This document shows, in pieces, positions 8,120 to 16,734 of a DNA stretch of 64,000 nucleotides. The notes beneath the pieces are model-generated. The model made no database searches. It was not told the DNA's origin and was given only the letters and a program-made list of their open reading frames with translations. Position 1 is the first letter of the stretch; every line of letters starts with the position of its first letter. The position numbers and the translations under genes are program-made. This DNA comes from Chloroflexota bacterium. GTDB taxonomy: Bacteria; Chloroflexota; Anaerolineae; Anaerolineales; Villigracilaceae. The stretch lies in contig JAIOAU010000001.1 in the NCBI GenBank assembly GCA_019873655.1, positions 19,984 to 83,983 on the forward strand, read 5' to 3'.

Positions 8120-9088
8120 ATGACGTTGCAAACCACCCTGCCCTGGGAATCGCGCCTGCTGACTCTGGCGCACGAAGCCCTCGAACATCTGACCACTCCT
8201 CCGGTGGCCACGCTGGACTCGAATTTGCTGAAGCGCGCCTATGAAACCTGCGAAGCCGTCACCCGTCAGCACAGCCGGACCTTTTACCTGGCTTCCGGCC
8301 TCCTGCCGAAGGACAAGCGTCAGGCGGCGCGCGCCCTCTACGCCTTCTGCCGCGTCAGCGACGACATCGTGGACCGCAGTCTGCACGACGGGCGGCTGGA
8401 CGAACTCAACGCCTGGCGCACCCGTTCCCTCTCGGCGCATCCCTCGGACGCCGACCTGGTGGCCGTCGCCTGGGCCGACTCCCGCGCCCGCTTCGGCATC
8501 CCGACCCGCTACGCCGAACAACTCCTGGACGGCGTCGCCTCCGACCTGACCAAATCCCGCTATCAGACCTTCGACGAACTGGCGGCCTACGCCTACGGCG
8601 TCGCCTCGACCGTCGGCCTGATGGCAATGCACATCATCGGCTTTCGCGGCCCCGAGGCCGTGCCGTATGCCATCAAACTGGGCGTCGCCCTGCAACTGAC
8701 CAACATCCTGCGCGACGTGGGCGAGGACTGGCGCAACGGCCGCCTCTACCTGCCGCAGGAAGACCTGGAACGTTTCGGCCTCACCGAAGCCGACATCGCC
8801 GCCGGGAAAGTGACCCCGACCTGGCGCAAGTTCATGCGCTTCCAAATCGAGCGCGTCCGCCGCCTGTACGCCGAGTCCTGGCCGGGGATTGCCATGCTGG
8901 ACGCCGACGGCCGCTTTGCCATTGCCGCCGCCGACCTCTACGAGGCCATCCTCGAAGACATCGAGGCGCACGATTACGATGTCTTCACCCGCCGCGCTCA
9001 TCTCGGCGCGTGGGGCAAACTCCGCCGCCTGCCCGCCATCTGGCTCAAAACCCAGGCGCTGGAAGACGTCACCGTGTGGTATGAATAA
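8120..9088 (+). CDS. crtB: Phytoene synthase (squalene/phytoene synthase family)
   Basis: 322 residues. Both aspartate-rich motifs that bind the Mg-diphosphates are present: S-D-D-I-V-D (residues 80-85) and N-I-L-R-D-V-G-E-D (residues 195-203). The enzyme condenses two geranylgeranyl diphosphates head-to-head to phytoene. The ATG chosen has TGGAGG eight bases upstream; an in-frame ATG 29 codons earlier lacks such a site and would add an Arg-rich extension not expected in the family. It ends just before a 28-bp repeat of the ATCYGYGWA type. Confidence 0.9.
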   Translation: MTLQTTLPWESRLLTLAHEALEHLTTPPVATLDSNLLKRAYETCEAVTRQHSRTFYLASGLLPKDKRQAARALYAFCRVSDDIVDRSLHDGRLDELNAWRTRSLSAHPSDADLVAVAWADSRARFGIPTRYAEQLLDGVASDLTKSRYQTFDELAAYAYGVASTVGLMAMHIIGFRGPEAVPYAIKLGVALQLTNILRDVGEDWRNGRLYLPQEDLERFGLTEADIAAGKVTPTWRKFMRFQIERVRRLYAESWPGIAMLDADGRFAIAAADLYEAILEDIEAHDYDVFTRRAHLGAWGKLRRLPAIWLKTQALEDVTVWYE

Positions 9089-9098
9089 TATCCATGCT

Positions 9099-9126
9099 AT
9101 CTGTGTAATCTGTGTAATCTGTGGCC
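9099..9126 (+). repeat. Intergenic repeat of the (ATCYGYGWA)n-GGCC type, copy 1
   Basis: Three imperfect 9-bp units (ATCTGTGTA twice, then ATCTGTGG) closed by CC. A diverged copy in the same orientation lies after the heliorhodopsin gene at 24950. No function is known to me. Confidence 0.6.
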
Positions 9127-9132
9127 AAATTC

Positions 9133-10395
9133 ATGAAAAACTCCAAACTCTTCACCATCTTCATCATCGTCTTCGTTGACCTGCTCGGCTTCGGCCTCAT
9201 CCTCCCCCTCCTGCCCTACTACGCCGAGGAATACGGCGCGACGCCCTTCGTCACCGGCCTGCTGGTGGCCTCCTATGCGGCCGCCTCGTTCATCGGCGCG
9301 CCCATCCTCGGCCGCCTGTCCGACCGATTCGGACGCCGCCCGATTCTCCTGCTGAGCGTCTTCGGGACTCTGCTCGGCTTCCTCCTGCTCGGCTTTGCCG
9401 CCCCGCTCGGCGAGGGACTGGCGCGTCTCATCGCCCCCGCCGCCGCGAATGCCTTCGTGCTGGGCGTCCTGTTCCTCGCCCGCATCCTGGACGGGGTGAC
9501 GGCGGGCAACATCACCGTCGCCCAGGCCTACATCTCGGACGTGACCGACGAGACCAACCGCGCCCGCGGTCTGGGTCTCATCGGCGCGGCCTTCGGGTTG
9601 GGATTCATCATCGGCCCCGCCGCCGGCGGTCTGCTCAGCAAAGCCGGTTACGGCGTCCCGGCCTTCGTCGCCGCGGGCGTGGCGGCGCTCAATCTGCTGA
9701 TGATTGCCTTCCTTTTGCCGGAGTCGCTCACGCTGGCGCGGCGCGAGGCGATGGCGCAGGTTCAGCGTCCGCCCTTCACGCTGGGAGCGCTGCTCACGGC
9801 GCTGCGCCGTCCGGTTGTTGGCCCCCTCCTGCACCTGCGCTTCTTCTACGGGCTGGCGTTTTCCATCTTCCAGAGCATCTTCTCGCTGTGGGCGCAGGGC
9901 ATCCGTCTCAGCGCCGACACGACCGGCTACGTGCTGGCCTACGTCGGCCTGCTGTCGGTCATCGTCCAGGGCGGGCTGATTGGCCTGCTGACCAAACGTT
10001 TCCGCGAAAGGACGCTCATCGTCACCGGCTTATGGGTGATGGGGCTGTCCTTCATCGGCTGGGCGCTGACCCGCGACCTGGTCACCCTGCTCATCGTCCT
10101 CCTGCCGCTGGCCGTTTCGGGCGGCGTGCTGAACACCGTCATCCAGTCGGCGCTGACCAAGTCGGTCTCGCGCGACGAACTGGGCGGCACGCTCGGTCTG
10201 GCCGGGGCGCTCGAATCCATCACCCGCGTCATCGCCCCGACGGTGGGCGGCTTTCTGCTCGGCTCGCTGGGCGCCTGGTCGCCGGGCGTCTTGTCGGCGC
10301 TGCTGCTTGGCTGGTCGGTCTGGTTTGCCTACCGGCGGATTGTACGGGTCAACACGCCGGGTATTCCTCCGGCGGCAGAGGTGGTGAATGGCTAA
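9133..10395 (+). CDS. MFS transporter, TetA-like drug:proton antiporter family
   Basis: About 420 residues and 12 predicted membrane helices. Helix 1 carries F-V-D-L-L-G-F-G-L-I-L-P-L-L, and the helix 2-3 loop has the MFS motif A version G-R-L-S-D-R-F-G-R-R-P; both are typical of the TCR/TetA-type DHA1 family. Substrate is unknown. The GTG four codons upstream falls inside the 28-bp repeat, so the ATG is preferred, although neither has a visible ribosome-binding site. The 3' end overlaps the next gene by eight bases, indicating coupling. Confidence 0.75.
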   Translation: MKNSKLFTIFIIVFVDLLGFGLILPLLPYYAEEYGATPFVTGLLVASYAAASFIGAPILGRLSDRFGRRPILLLSVFGTLLGFLLLGFAAPLGEGLARLIAPAAANAFVLGVLFLARILDGVTAGNITVAQAYISDVTDETNRARGLGLIGAAFGLGFIIGPAAGGLLSKAGYGVPAFVAAGVAALNLLMIAFLLPESLTLARREAMAQVQRPPFTLGALLTALRRPVVGPLLHLRFFYGLAFSIFQSIFSLWAQGIRLSADTTGYVLAYVGLLSVIVQGGLIGLLTKRFRERTLIVTGLWVMGLSFIGWALTRDLVTLLIVLLPLAVSGGVLNTVIQSALTKSVSRDELGGTLGLAGALESITRVIAPTVGGFLLGSLGAWSPGVLSALLLGWSVWFAYRRIVRVNTPGIPPAAEVVNG

Positions 10396-11137
10396 AAAAC
10401 GGCTTTCCTTCTGGGCGCGTCTCTCGCTAGGGCTGACCGCGACTCTCGGTCTGCTTGTCCTCGCCTTTGTCATCTGGGGGTCCACCCCCGCCCGGCCGAT
10501 GCCGGAGGTCTTCGAGCGCGTGCCGGGACTGAACGACCTCGGCGCGGGCGAACGCTGGCTGACCTTCGTCCCGGACGGGGGCGCGCCGACTGTCGGCCTG
10601 ATTCTCTACCCCGGCGGGCGCGTCGACTTCCGCGCCTACGCGCCGACCGCGCAGGCGATTGCTGACCAGGGCTACTTCGTTGCTCTGGTGCGCATGCCGC
10701 TCAGCCTGGCCGTCTTCGACCCGGACGCGGCGGCGGAGGTCATTGCCGCCCATCCCGAAATCGAACGCTGGGCGGTGGGCGGACACTCCCTCGGCGGGGC
10801 GATGGCGGCCAATTTTGCCGCGGCCCATCCCGGGTCCGTGCAGGGACTCGTCCTGTGGGCCGCCTACCCGGCCTCGTCCGATGACCTGAGTCAGTCGGGC
10901 CTGCGCGTCGTCTCGATTTCGGCCTCGCTCGACGGTCTGGCCACGCCCGAAAAGATTGCTGCTTCCCGTCCGCTCCTGCCGCCCGATACCGTCTGGGTCG
11001 TCATCGAGGGCGGCAACCACGCCCAGTTCGGCTGGTACGGCGACCAGAACGGCGACAACCCGGCGGCCATTTCCAGAGAAGAACAGCAGGCGCGAATCAT
11101 CGCAGCGACCGCGGCCCTGCTTGCATCCTTGCGATAG
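10388..11137 (+). CDS. Membrane-anchored alpha/beta hydrolase
   Basis: 249 residues with an N-terminal hydrophobic anchor (about residues 10-32) and an alpha/beta-hydrolase core. The nucleophile elbow is G-G-H-S-L-G-G-A (serine near residue 128), an acidic residue follows later, and the catalytic histidine is probably in E-G-G-N-H-A-Q-F-G-W. This fits the extracytoplasmic dienelactone-hydrolase-like clade; the substrate is unknown. It overlaps the MFS gene by eight bases. A pyrimidine-rich TACCTG tract follows. Confidence 0.65.
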   Translation: MAKKRLSFWARLSLGLTATLGLLVLAFVIWGSTPARPMPEVFERVPGLNDLGAGERWLTFVPDGGAPTVGLILYPGGRVDFRAYAPTAQAIADQGYFVALVRMPLSLAVFDPDAAAEVIAAHPEIERWAVGGHSLGGAMAANFAAAHPGSVQGLVLWAAYPASSDDLSQSGLRVVSISASLDGLATPEKIAASRPLLPPDTVWVVIEGGNHAQFGWYGDQNGDNPAAISREEQQARIIAATAALLASLR

Positions 11138-11167
11138 TTCCATTTCACCTTGCTCTTGACCTTTCCA

Positions 11168-11245
11168 CTGTTTACCTGCTACCTGTTTACCTGCTTACCT
11201 GCTTACCTGCTACCTGATTACCTAATACCTGTTTACCTGATACCT
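11168..11245 (+). repeat. Degenerate tandem TACCTGYT tract
   Basis: About ten 7-8-bp units of the form CTGYTTAC (variants CTGCTAC, CTGATAC). The strand is almost free of G outside CTG. Related tracts occur before four other genes in the window. It ends just before an AAAGGAG site for the Rieske gene. Confidence 0.75.
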
Positions 11246-11259
11246 AAAAGGAGCCCCCC

Positions 11260-11628
11260 ATGTCCAACCGCATCTTCCTCACCAACCTTTCCGATTTCCC
11301 CGCCAAAGACCGCGCCGTCTTCAACGTCGAGGGGACGTCCGTCCTGGTCGTCAAAGTCGGCGAGGGATTCCGCGCCGTCGCCAACAAATGCCCGCACCTC
11401 GGCCTGCCGCTGGCGGGCGGCAAAGTGGACGGCGAGACCATCGCCTGCCCCTTCCACGGCAGCAAATTCGACCTGAACAGCGGCGAAAACCTCGACTGGG
11501 TGACCGGTTTCGCCGGCCTGAAAGTCCCCGAATGGTCGCGCCGCCTGCTGGAGATGGGCAAACAACCCGCTCCCCTGCACACCTTCCCTGTCGTGGTCGA
11601 AGACGGTAAACTGTACGTAGAAATCTGA
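11260..11628 (+). CDS. Small Rieske 2Fe-2S protein (ferredoxin-like)
   Basis: 122 residues, a single Rieske domain. Box 1 is C-P-H-L-G-L and box 2 is C-P-F-H-G-S, giving the C-x-H and C-x-x-H ligand pairs. There is no disulfide cysteine pair of the bc1 type and no membrane anchor, so it resembles the soluble Rieske ferredoxins that feed oxygenases or reductases (family knowledge). Its partner is not identifiable. AAAGGAG precedes the ATG. A P-type ATPase starts 32 bases downstream. Confidence 0.8.
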   Translation: MSNRIFLTNLSDFPAKDRAVFNVEGTSVLVVKVGEGFRAVANKCPHLGLPLAGGKVDGETIACPFHGSKFDLNSGENLDWVTGFAGLKVPEWSRRLLEMGKQPAPLHTFPVVVEDGKLYVEI

Positions 11629-11660
11629 TTCGCAGATTTCCCGTTCACCGGGGAGGCAGT

Positions 11661-14327
11661 ATGCAAACCATTCTGGGCAAACACTGGCATCATCTTCCGG
11701 CCGAAGAGGCGCTTCAAATCCTGGAAACCCATCCGCAGAAGGGGCTGGACATCTTCGAAGTGCGCCGCCGCCAGCAACACTTCGGCCCCAACGCGCTGAC
11801 GCCGCGCAAGGGCAAGAGTCCGCTGGTCAAGTTCCTGCTGCAATTCAAGAATCCGCTGATTCTGATTCTCGTCGCCGCTGCGGCCGTGACCGCCGTCCTG
11901 AAAGACCCGCTCGACGCGGCCGTCATCTTTGGCGTGGTGCTGATTAACGCCGTCATCGGCTTCATCCAGGAAGCGCGCGCCGAACAGGCCATCGCTGCCC
12001 TCGCCCAGACGATGACCGCCGAGGCGGTGGTCATCCGCGCCGGGGAGACTCTGCGCCTGCCCGCCACCGAACTCGTCCCCGGCGACCTGGTGCAACTGGC
12101 GGCCGGGGCGCGCGTCCCGGCGGATTTGCGTCTCATCGCCTCGCGCGACCTGCAGATTGCCGAGGCCGCCCTGACCGGCGAATCCGTGCCGGTGCAGAAG
12201 GACGCCTCCGCCCTCCTGCCGCCCGAAACCGTCCTCGCCGAGCGCAAGAACATGGCTTACGCTTCCACCCTCGTCACCTACGGCACGGGGCTGGGCGTGG
12301 TCACCGCCACCGGAGACGGCACCGAAATCGGACGCATCTCGCAACTCATCGCCGAGGCCGTCGAACTCGAAACGCCCCTCACCCGCAAGATTGCCCAGTT
12401 TAGCAAAATCTTGCTGGTCATCATCCTTACCCTCGCCGCGCTGACCTTCGTCATCGGCCTGCTGCGCGGCCAGGATTTTGTTGAGACTCTCTTCGCCGCC
12501 ATCGCTCTGGCGGTGGGCGCCATCCCGGAGGGCCTGCCCGCCGCCGTGACCGTCACTCTGGCCATCGGCGTCAGCCGCATGGCGCGCCGCCGCGCCGTCA
12601 TCCGCAAACTGCCCGCCGTCGAGACGCTCGGCTCCACCACCGTCATCTGCTCCGACAAGACCGGCACCCTGACCCAGAACCAGATGACCGTCGCCGAAGT
12701 GTGGACGCTCGCCGGAACCTACCCCGTCAGCGGGACGGGCTACGCCCCGGTCGGCGAAATCGGCGGCAACTGGCGCGCCGACCAGGCCGCCCTCGAAACG
12801 CTCAAAGCCGGTCTGTGGTGCAACGACAGCCGCCTGACCGAAAAGGACGGCCGCTGGGAAGTGACCGGCGACCCGACCGAGGGCGCGCTGCTGGCCGTCG
12901 CGGGCAAGGCGGGGCTGGACCTCGCGCCGGCTCCCCGGCTAGACGCCATCCCCTTCGACTCCCAGCATCAGTACATGGCCACCCTGCATGAGGGCGGGCT
13001 GGTGTACGTCAAGGGCGCGGCGGAAGTGCTGCTCGACAAATGCTCCGGCGGTTTGGACGCCTCCGGCCGGCCGGTCGCCTGCGCCGCCGACCGCTTCCGC
13101 GCCGCCCTCGAGGAGATGGCCCGGCGCGGTCTGCGCGTCCTGGCCTTCGCCCGTCTCGAAAAGCCCGGCGCGGTTTCCATTGACTTCGACGACATTCACG
13201 ACCTGACCCTGCTGGGCCTGCAGGGCATGATTGACCCGCCACGACCGGAGGTCATCCCGGCCGTCCGCGCCGCGCAGGAGGCGGGCATCGCCGTCAAGAT
13301 GATTACCGGCGACCACGCCCTGACCGCCGCCGCCATCGGCCAGCAGATTGGCCTGTGCCGCGACGGCTGCGCCTCCGTCCTAACCGGCGCCGACCTGGCC
13401 CAACTGAGCGACGCCGAACTCATCGAGAAGGCCGGGCAGGTCAACGTCTTCGCCCGCGTCGCCCCGGAGCAGAAACTGCGCCTGGTCGAGGCCCTGCAGG
13501 CGGCGGGTCACGTGGTGGCGATGACCGGCGACGGCGTCAACGACGCCCCGGCGCTCAAGCAGGCCGACATCGGTGTGGCGATGGGCATCACCGGCACAGA
13601 TGTCTCGAAGGAAGCCGCCGACATGGTGCTGACCGACGACAATTTCGCCACCATCGAGGCCGCCGTCGAGGAAGGCCGCGGCGTCTTCGACAACCTGACC
13701 AAGTTCATCGCCTGGACCCTGCCCACCAACCTGGGCGAGGGACTCGTCCTGCTGGCGGCCATTCTGGTCGGCGCGACTCTGCCCATCCTGCCCATCCAGT
13801 TGCTGTGGATTAACATGGTCACGGCGGGCATCCTGGGCATCACCCTGGCGCTCGAACCGAAGGAAGCCGACATCATGCGCCGTCCGCCGCGCGACCCGAA
13901 CGCGCCGATTCTGACCGGCACGCTCCTGCTGCGCATTGTCATCGTCGGCCTCATCATCCTGGCCGGGGCGTTCGGTCTCTTTGAGTACGAACTGGGGCGC
14001 GGCGCTTCGGTGGACGAAGCCCGCACGGTGGCCGTCAACGTGGTCATCTTCGTCGAGATTTTCTATCTCTTCAACGCCCGCTCGCTGACCAAGTCGCCGT
14101 TTGCCATCGGCCTCTTTTCCAACCCCTGGGCCTGGGGCGGCGTGGCGCTGATGGTGCTGATTCAGATGCTCTTCACCTACGCGCCGTTCATGAACCGTCT
14201 GTTCGGCTCGGCCCCCATGAGCCTGGCGCTCTGGCTGGACGTGCTGGGCGTCAGCGTGGCGGCTTTCATCGTCATCGAAATCGAAAAATGGCTGCGCCGG
14301 ACGCTGGCGAAGCGGAAAACCGCTTGA
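11661..14327 (+). CDS. P-type cation-transporting ATPase (P2-like, Ca2+/Mg2+ type)
   Basis: 888 residues with all the hallmarks: N-terminal cation-ATPase domain, actuator motif L-T-G-E-S, intramembrane P-E-G-L-P, phosphorylation loop S-D-K-T-G-T-L-T with the aspartate at residue 332, the hinge G-D-G-V-N-D-A-P, and a C-terminal helix bundle. These pump cations using an aspartyl-phosphate intermediate. The P-E-G-L-P motif and order fit Ca2+/Mn2+ or Na+ pumps; ion specificity cannot be set by eye. A GGGGAGG site precedes the ATG. Confidence 0.85.
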   Translation: MQTILGKHWHHLPAEEALQILETHPQKGLDIFEVRRRQQHFGPNALTPRKGKSPLVKFLLQFKNPLILILVAAAAVTAVLKDPLDAAVIFGVVLINAVIGFIQEARAEQAIAALAQTMTAEAVVIRAGETLRLPATELVPGDLVQLAAGARVPADLRLIASRDLQIAEAALTGESVPVQKDASALLPPETVLAERKNMAYASTLVTYGTGLGVVTATGDGTEIGRISQLIAEAVELETPLTRKIAQFSKILLVIILTLAALTFVIGLLRGQDFVETLFAAIALAVGAIPEGLPAAVTVTLAIGVSRMARRRAVIRKLPAVETLGSTTVICSDKTGTLTQNQMTVAEVWTLAGTYPVSGTGYAPVGEIGGNWRADQAALETLKAGLWCNDSRLTEKDGRWEVTGDPTEGALLAVAGKAGLDLAPAPRLDAIPFDSQHQYMATLHEGGLVYVKGAAEVLLDKCSGGLDASGRPVACAADRFRAALEEMARRGLRVLAFARLEKPGAVSIDFDDIHDLTLLGLQGMIDPPRPEVIPAVRAAQEAGIAVKMITGDHALTAAAIGQQIGLCRDGCASVLTGADLAQLSDAELIEKAGQVNVFARVAPEQKLRLVEALQAAGHVVAMTGDGVNDAPALKQADIGVAMGITGTDVSKEAADMVLTDDNFATIEAAVEEGRGVFDNLTKFIAWTLPTNLGEGLVLLAAILVGATLPILPIQLLWINMVTAGILGITLALEPKEADIMRRPPRDPNAPILTGTLLLRIVIVGLIILAGAFGLFEYELGRGASVDEARTVAVNVVIFVEIFYLFNARSLTKSPFAIGLFSNPWAWGGVALMVLIQMLFTYAPFMNRLFGSAPMSLALWLDVLGVSVAAFIVIEIEKWLRRTLAKRKTA

Positions 14328-14430
14328 TTTTTATGCGCTTCTGACGCCTCTCTGAAACAACGTTAATACTTGCCGCTTAAAATCTATACAAAACCTATCC
14401 AATACGTGTGCTTATTTTTGGAGGTATGAG

Positions 14431-15519
14431 ATGAAATGGTCCTGGAAAATCGGCCGCTTCGCCGGCATTGACGTCTACATTCACACCACCTTCCTGCTCC
14501 TGATTGCCTTCTTCGGCTTCAGTTACTGGGTGCAGACCCGCACCCTGACCGGCGTGCTGGAAGGCGTTGGCTTCCTGCTCCTGCTCTTCCTCTCGGTTGT
14601 CCTGCACGAGTACGGCCACGCCCTCACCGCCCGCCGCTACGGCATCAAGACGCGCGACATCACCCTGCTGCCCATCGGCGGCGTCGCCCGCCTGGAGCGC
14701 ATGCCCGACAAGCCCATCCAGGAACTGTGGGTGGCGCTGGCCGGCCCGGCCGTCAACGTGGTCATTGCCGCCGTCCTGTTCGCCTACCTCGTCCTGACCC
14801 GCACCCTGGTCCCGCTCCCCGGCCTGCCGCTGACCGGCGGCCCGTTCCTCGAGCGGCTGATGACCGTCAACCTGTTCCTGGTCGGCTTCAACCTGCTGCC
14901 GGCCTTCCCGATGGACGGCGGGCGCGTCCTGCGGGCGCTGCTTGCGTTGCGCCTCGAATACGTCCAGGCGACCCAAATCGCCGCCAGCATCGGGCAGGGT
15001 ATGGCCTTCCTGTTCGGAATCATCGGCCTGTTCAGCAACCCCTTCCTGCTCTTCATCGCCCTGTTCGTCTGGATTGGCGCCCAGCAGGAGGCCAGCATGG
15101 TGCAGATGAAATCCGGCCTGAGCGGCATCCCCGTCCGGCGGGCGATGATGACCGAGTTCAAGACCCTCGCCCCGTCCGACCGTCTCAGCCAGGCCGTGGA
15201 CTACCTGCTCGCCACCCCGCAGCACGACTTCCCCGTGGTGGATGGCGGGCGCGTTGTCGGCGTCCTGACCCGCGCCGACCTGATGAAAGCCCTGGCCCAG
15301 CACGATGAAGCCCTGCGCGTCGACGCCGTCATGCGCCGCGACTTCGAGACCGTCCACCCCGGCGACATGCTCGAAGCCGCCCTCGGCCGCCTGCAGGCCT
15401 GCGACTGCCATCTCTTCCCGGTCGTGCAGGATGGCGCCCTGGTCGGTCTGCTCAACTCCGAGAACGTCGGCGAATTCATCATGATTCACTCGGCGCTCGA
15501 ACGCCGCCCCGCCCGCTGA
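14431..15519 (+). CDS. Site-2 protease family (M50) metalloprotease with CBS domains
   Basis: 362 residues. Zinc site H59-E60-Y-G-H63 lies in the second membrane segment and the third ligand is in F-P-M-D-G-G-R (D162). After about residue 225 come two CBS motifs (F-P-V-V-D-G-G-R-V-V-G-V-L-T and L-F-P-V-V-Q-D-G-A-L-V-G-L-L). This is the group-III S2P architecture, which performs intramembrane cleavage of anti-sigma factors or membrane regulators; CBS domains usually bind adenosyl ligands. GGAGGT precedes the ATG. The 100-base gap upstream contains TACAAAACCT, also present at the crt operator. Confidence 0.85.
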   Translation: MKWSWKIGRFAGIDVYIHTTFLLLIAFFGFSYWVQTRTLTGVLEGVGFLLLLFLSVVLHEYGHALTARRYGIKTRDITLLPIGGVARLERMPDKPIQELWVALAGPAVNVVIAAVLFAYLVLTRTLVPLPGLPLTGGPFLERLMTVNLFLVGFNLLPAFPMDGGRVLRALLALRLEYVQATQIAASIGQGMAFLFGIIGLFSNPFLLFIALFVWIGAQQEASMVQMKSGLSGIPVRRAMMTEFKTLAPSDRLSQAVDYLLATPQHDFPVVDGGRVVGVLTRADLMKALAQHDEALRVDAVMRRDFETVHPGDMLEAALGRLQACDCHLFPVVQDGALVGLLNSENVGEFIMIHSALERRPAR

Positions 15520-15521
15520 CC

Positions 15522-15594
15522 ACCTGCCTACCTGCCTACCTGTTTACCTGCTTACCTGTTTACCTATTTACCTATTTACCTTTTACCCGCCTAC
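15522..15594 (+). repeat. Degenerate tandem TACCTGYT tract
   Basis: About nine 8-bp units (CTGCCTAC, CTGTTTAC, CTATTTAC) starting right after the protease stop codon and running to the SRPBCC start, which has no Shine-Dalgarno sequence; the bases just before that ATG read CCTCCTCCC instead. Confidence 0.75.
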
Positions 15595-15602
15595 CTCCTC
15601 CC

Positions 15603-16142
15603 ATGCTCCACCGCCTCACCCGCCGCCAATTCCTTCCCGCCCCCATCGAGCGCGTCTGGCCCTACTTTGCAACCCCGGCCAACCTGAACGAGATGACCCC
15701 GCCCGACCTGGACTTTCAAATCGTCTCCGGCGGCGAACCGCCCATGTACGCCGGTCAACTCATCGAGTACCGCGTCCGCTTTCTGCCTTTCGTCCGCTCG
15801 CTCTGGCTGACCGAAATCGCCCACGTGGTCGAAGGCCGCTATTTCGTGGACGAACAGCGCCTCGGCCCGTACCGCTTCTGGGTTCACGAACACCTCTTCG
15901 AGCCGGCCGAGGGCGGCGTCTGGATGACCGACCGCGTGACCTACGCCCTGCCCTTCGGCCCGCTCGGAGACCTGGTTCACGCCCTCTGGGTGCACCGCAA
16001 ACTGGAGCATATCTTCGACTTCCGCCGCCAAAAGATGATTGAAATCTTTGGCCCTGAGCGTGGCGCAAATCAGAAATTTGCGCAGACCAATCAAAGCCTT
16101 GCCTCATTTCTGGAGACCGACCATGACCACTCTCGACCGTGA
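15603..16142 (+). CDS. SRPBCC-family ligand-binding protein
   Basis: 179 residues with a START/Bet v1-like fold signature. The opening R-R-Q-F-L-P-A-P-I-E-R-V-W-P-Y-F leads into the first strand and helix, and F-W-V-H-E-H-L-F and D-R-V-T-Y-A-L-P-F-G-P lie further along. Proteins of this clade bind hydrophobic ligands and often sit with photolyase and SDR genes in LitR/CarH-type light-inducible clusters (family knowledge). The last 20 bases overlap the DICT gene start, so the two are probably coupled. Ligand unknown. Confidence 0.7.
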   Translation: MLHRLTRRQFLPAPIERVWPYFATPANLNEMTPPDLDFQIVSGGEPPMYAGQLIEYRVRFLPFVRSLWLTEIAHVVEGRYFVDEQRLGPYRFWVHEHLFEPAEGGVWMTDRVTYALPFGPLGDLVHALWVHRKLEHIFDFRRQKMIEIFGPERGANQKFAQTNQSLASFLETDHDHSRP

Positions 16143-16704
16143 CATCCTGACCCAATTCTTTGGCAAACTTCTGCCGCTCTTCCCGCCCCGCGCCGAGGCC
16201 TTCCTCAAAAGCGCCCACGTCGAAGACCTCCAGCGGGTCAACTTCCGCTACATTTTCACCGTCCAGGGGATGGTCGAAATCAGCCATCTCATCGAGGATT
16301 TCGTCCTCTCCAACCCCGGCGCGGCGGATATGCACGTCTCCTTCCAGGCCTTCTCGCGCTTCGCCGACCAGGGGGAGCGCTACGCCCGCCTGGCCGAGTC
16401 CGTGCAGGGCCTGTGGCTCTACGGCGTCCCCGACGTCCCCCCGCCGCAACTGCCCCGCACGACCATCGTGGACACCGGCGGCACGCCCCTCGAGCAATAC
16501 TGGTTCGTCATCGCCTACGGCCCCGGCGTCCACATGACCCTGCTGGCCGAGGAAGTCAACCCCGCCGACCGCCTGCCCGACGAGCCGCGCATGTACGAGG
16601 GCTTCTACACCTTCGACCCCAACTTCGCCTACAAAGTCCTCAACGTCCTGCACACCCTCTTCCCGGAGAAGGTCTCCCAGCCCGTCCCGCCGGAATTGCT
16701 GTAG
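16123..16704 (+). CDS. Stand-alone DICT-domain protein (probable sensory protein)
   Basis: 193 residues. The blocks V-S-F-Q-A-F-S-R-F, G-L-W-L-Y-G-V-P-D, W-F-V-I-A-Y-G-P-G and Y-E-G-F-Y-T-F-D-P match my memory of the DICT sensory domain, predicted to act in light signalling with GGDEF/EAL or histidine-kinase partners. Here it appears as the whole protein without an output domain. GGAG lies before the ATG, inside the end of the SRPBCC gene. Its position in a photoprotection cluster supports a light or redox sensing role, but there is no direct functional evidence. Confidence 0.6.
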   Translation: MTTLDRDILTQFFGKLLPLFPPRAEAFLKSAHVEDLQRVNFRYIFTVQGMVEISHLIEDFVLSNPGAADMHVSFQAFSRFADQGERYARLAESVQGLWLYGVPDVPPPQLPRTTIVDTGGTPLEQYWFVIAYGPGVHMTLLAEEVNPADRLPDEPRMYEGFYTFDPNFAYKVLNVLHTLFPEKVSQPVPPELL

Positions 16705-16734
16705 TCTGACCCATCGAGCCGGAAAAGGAATTGC

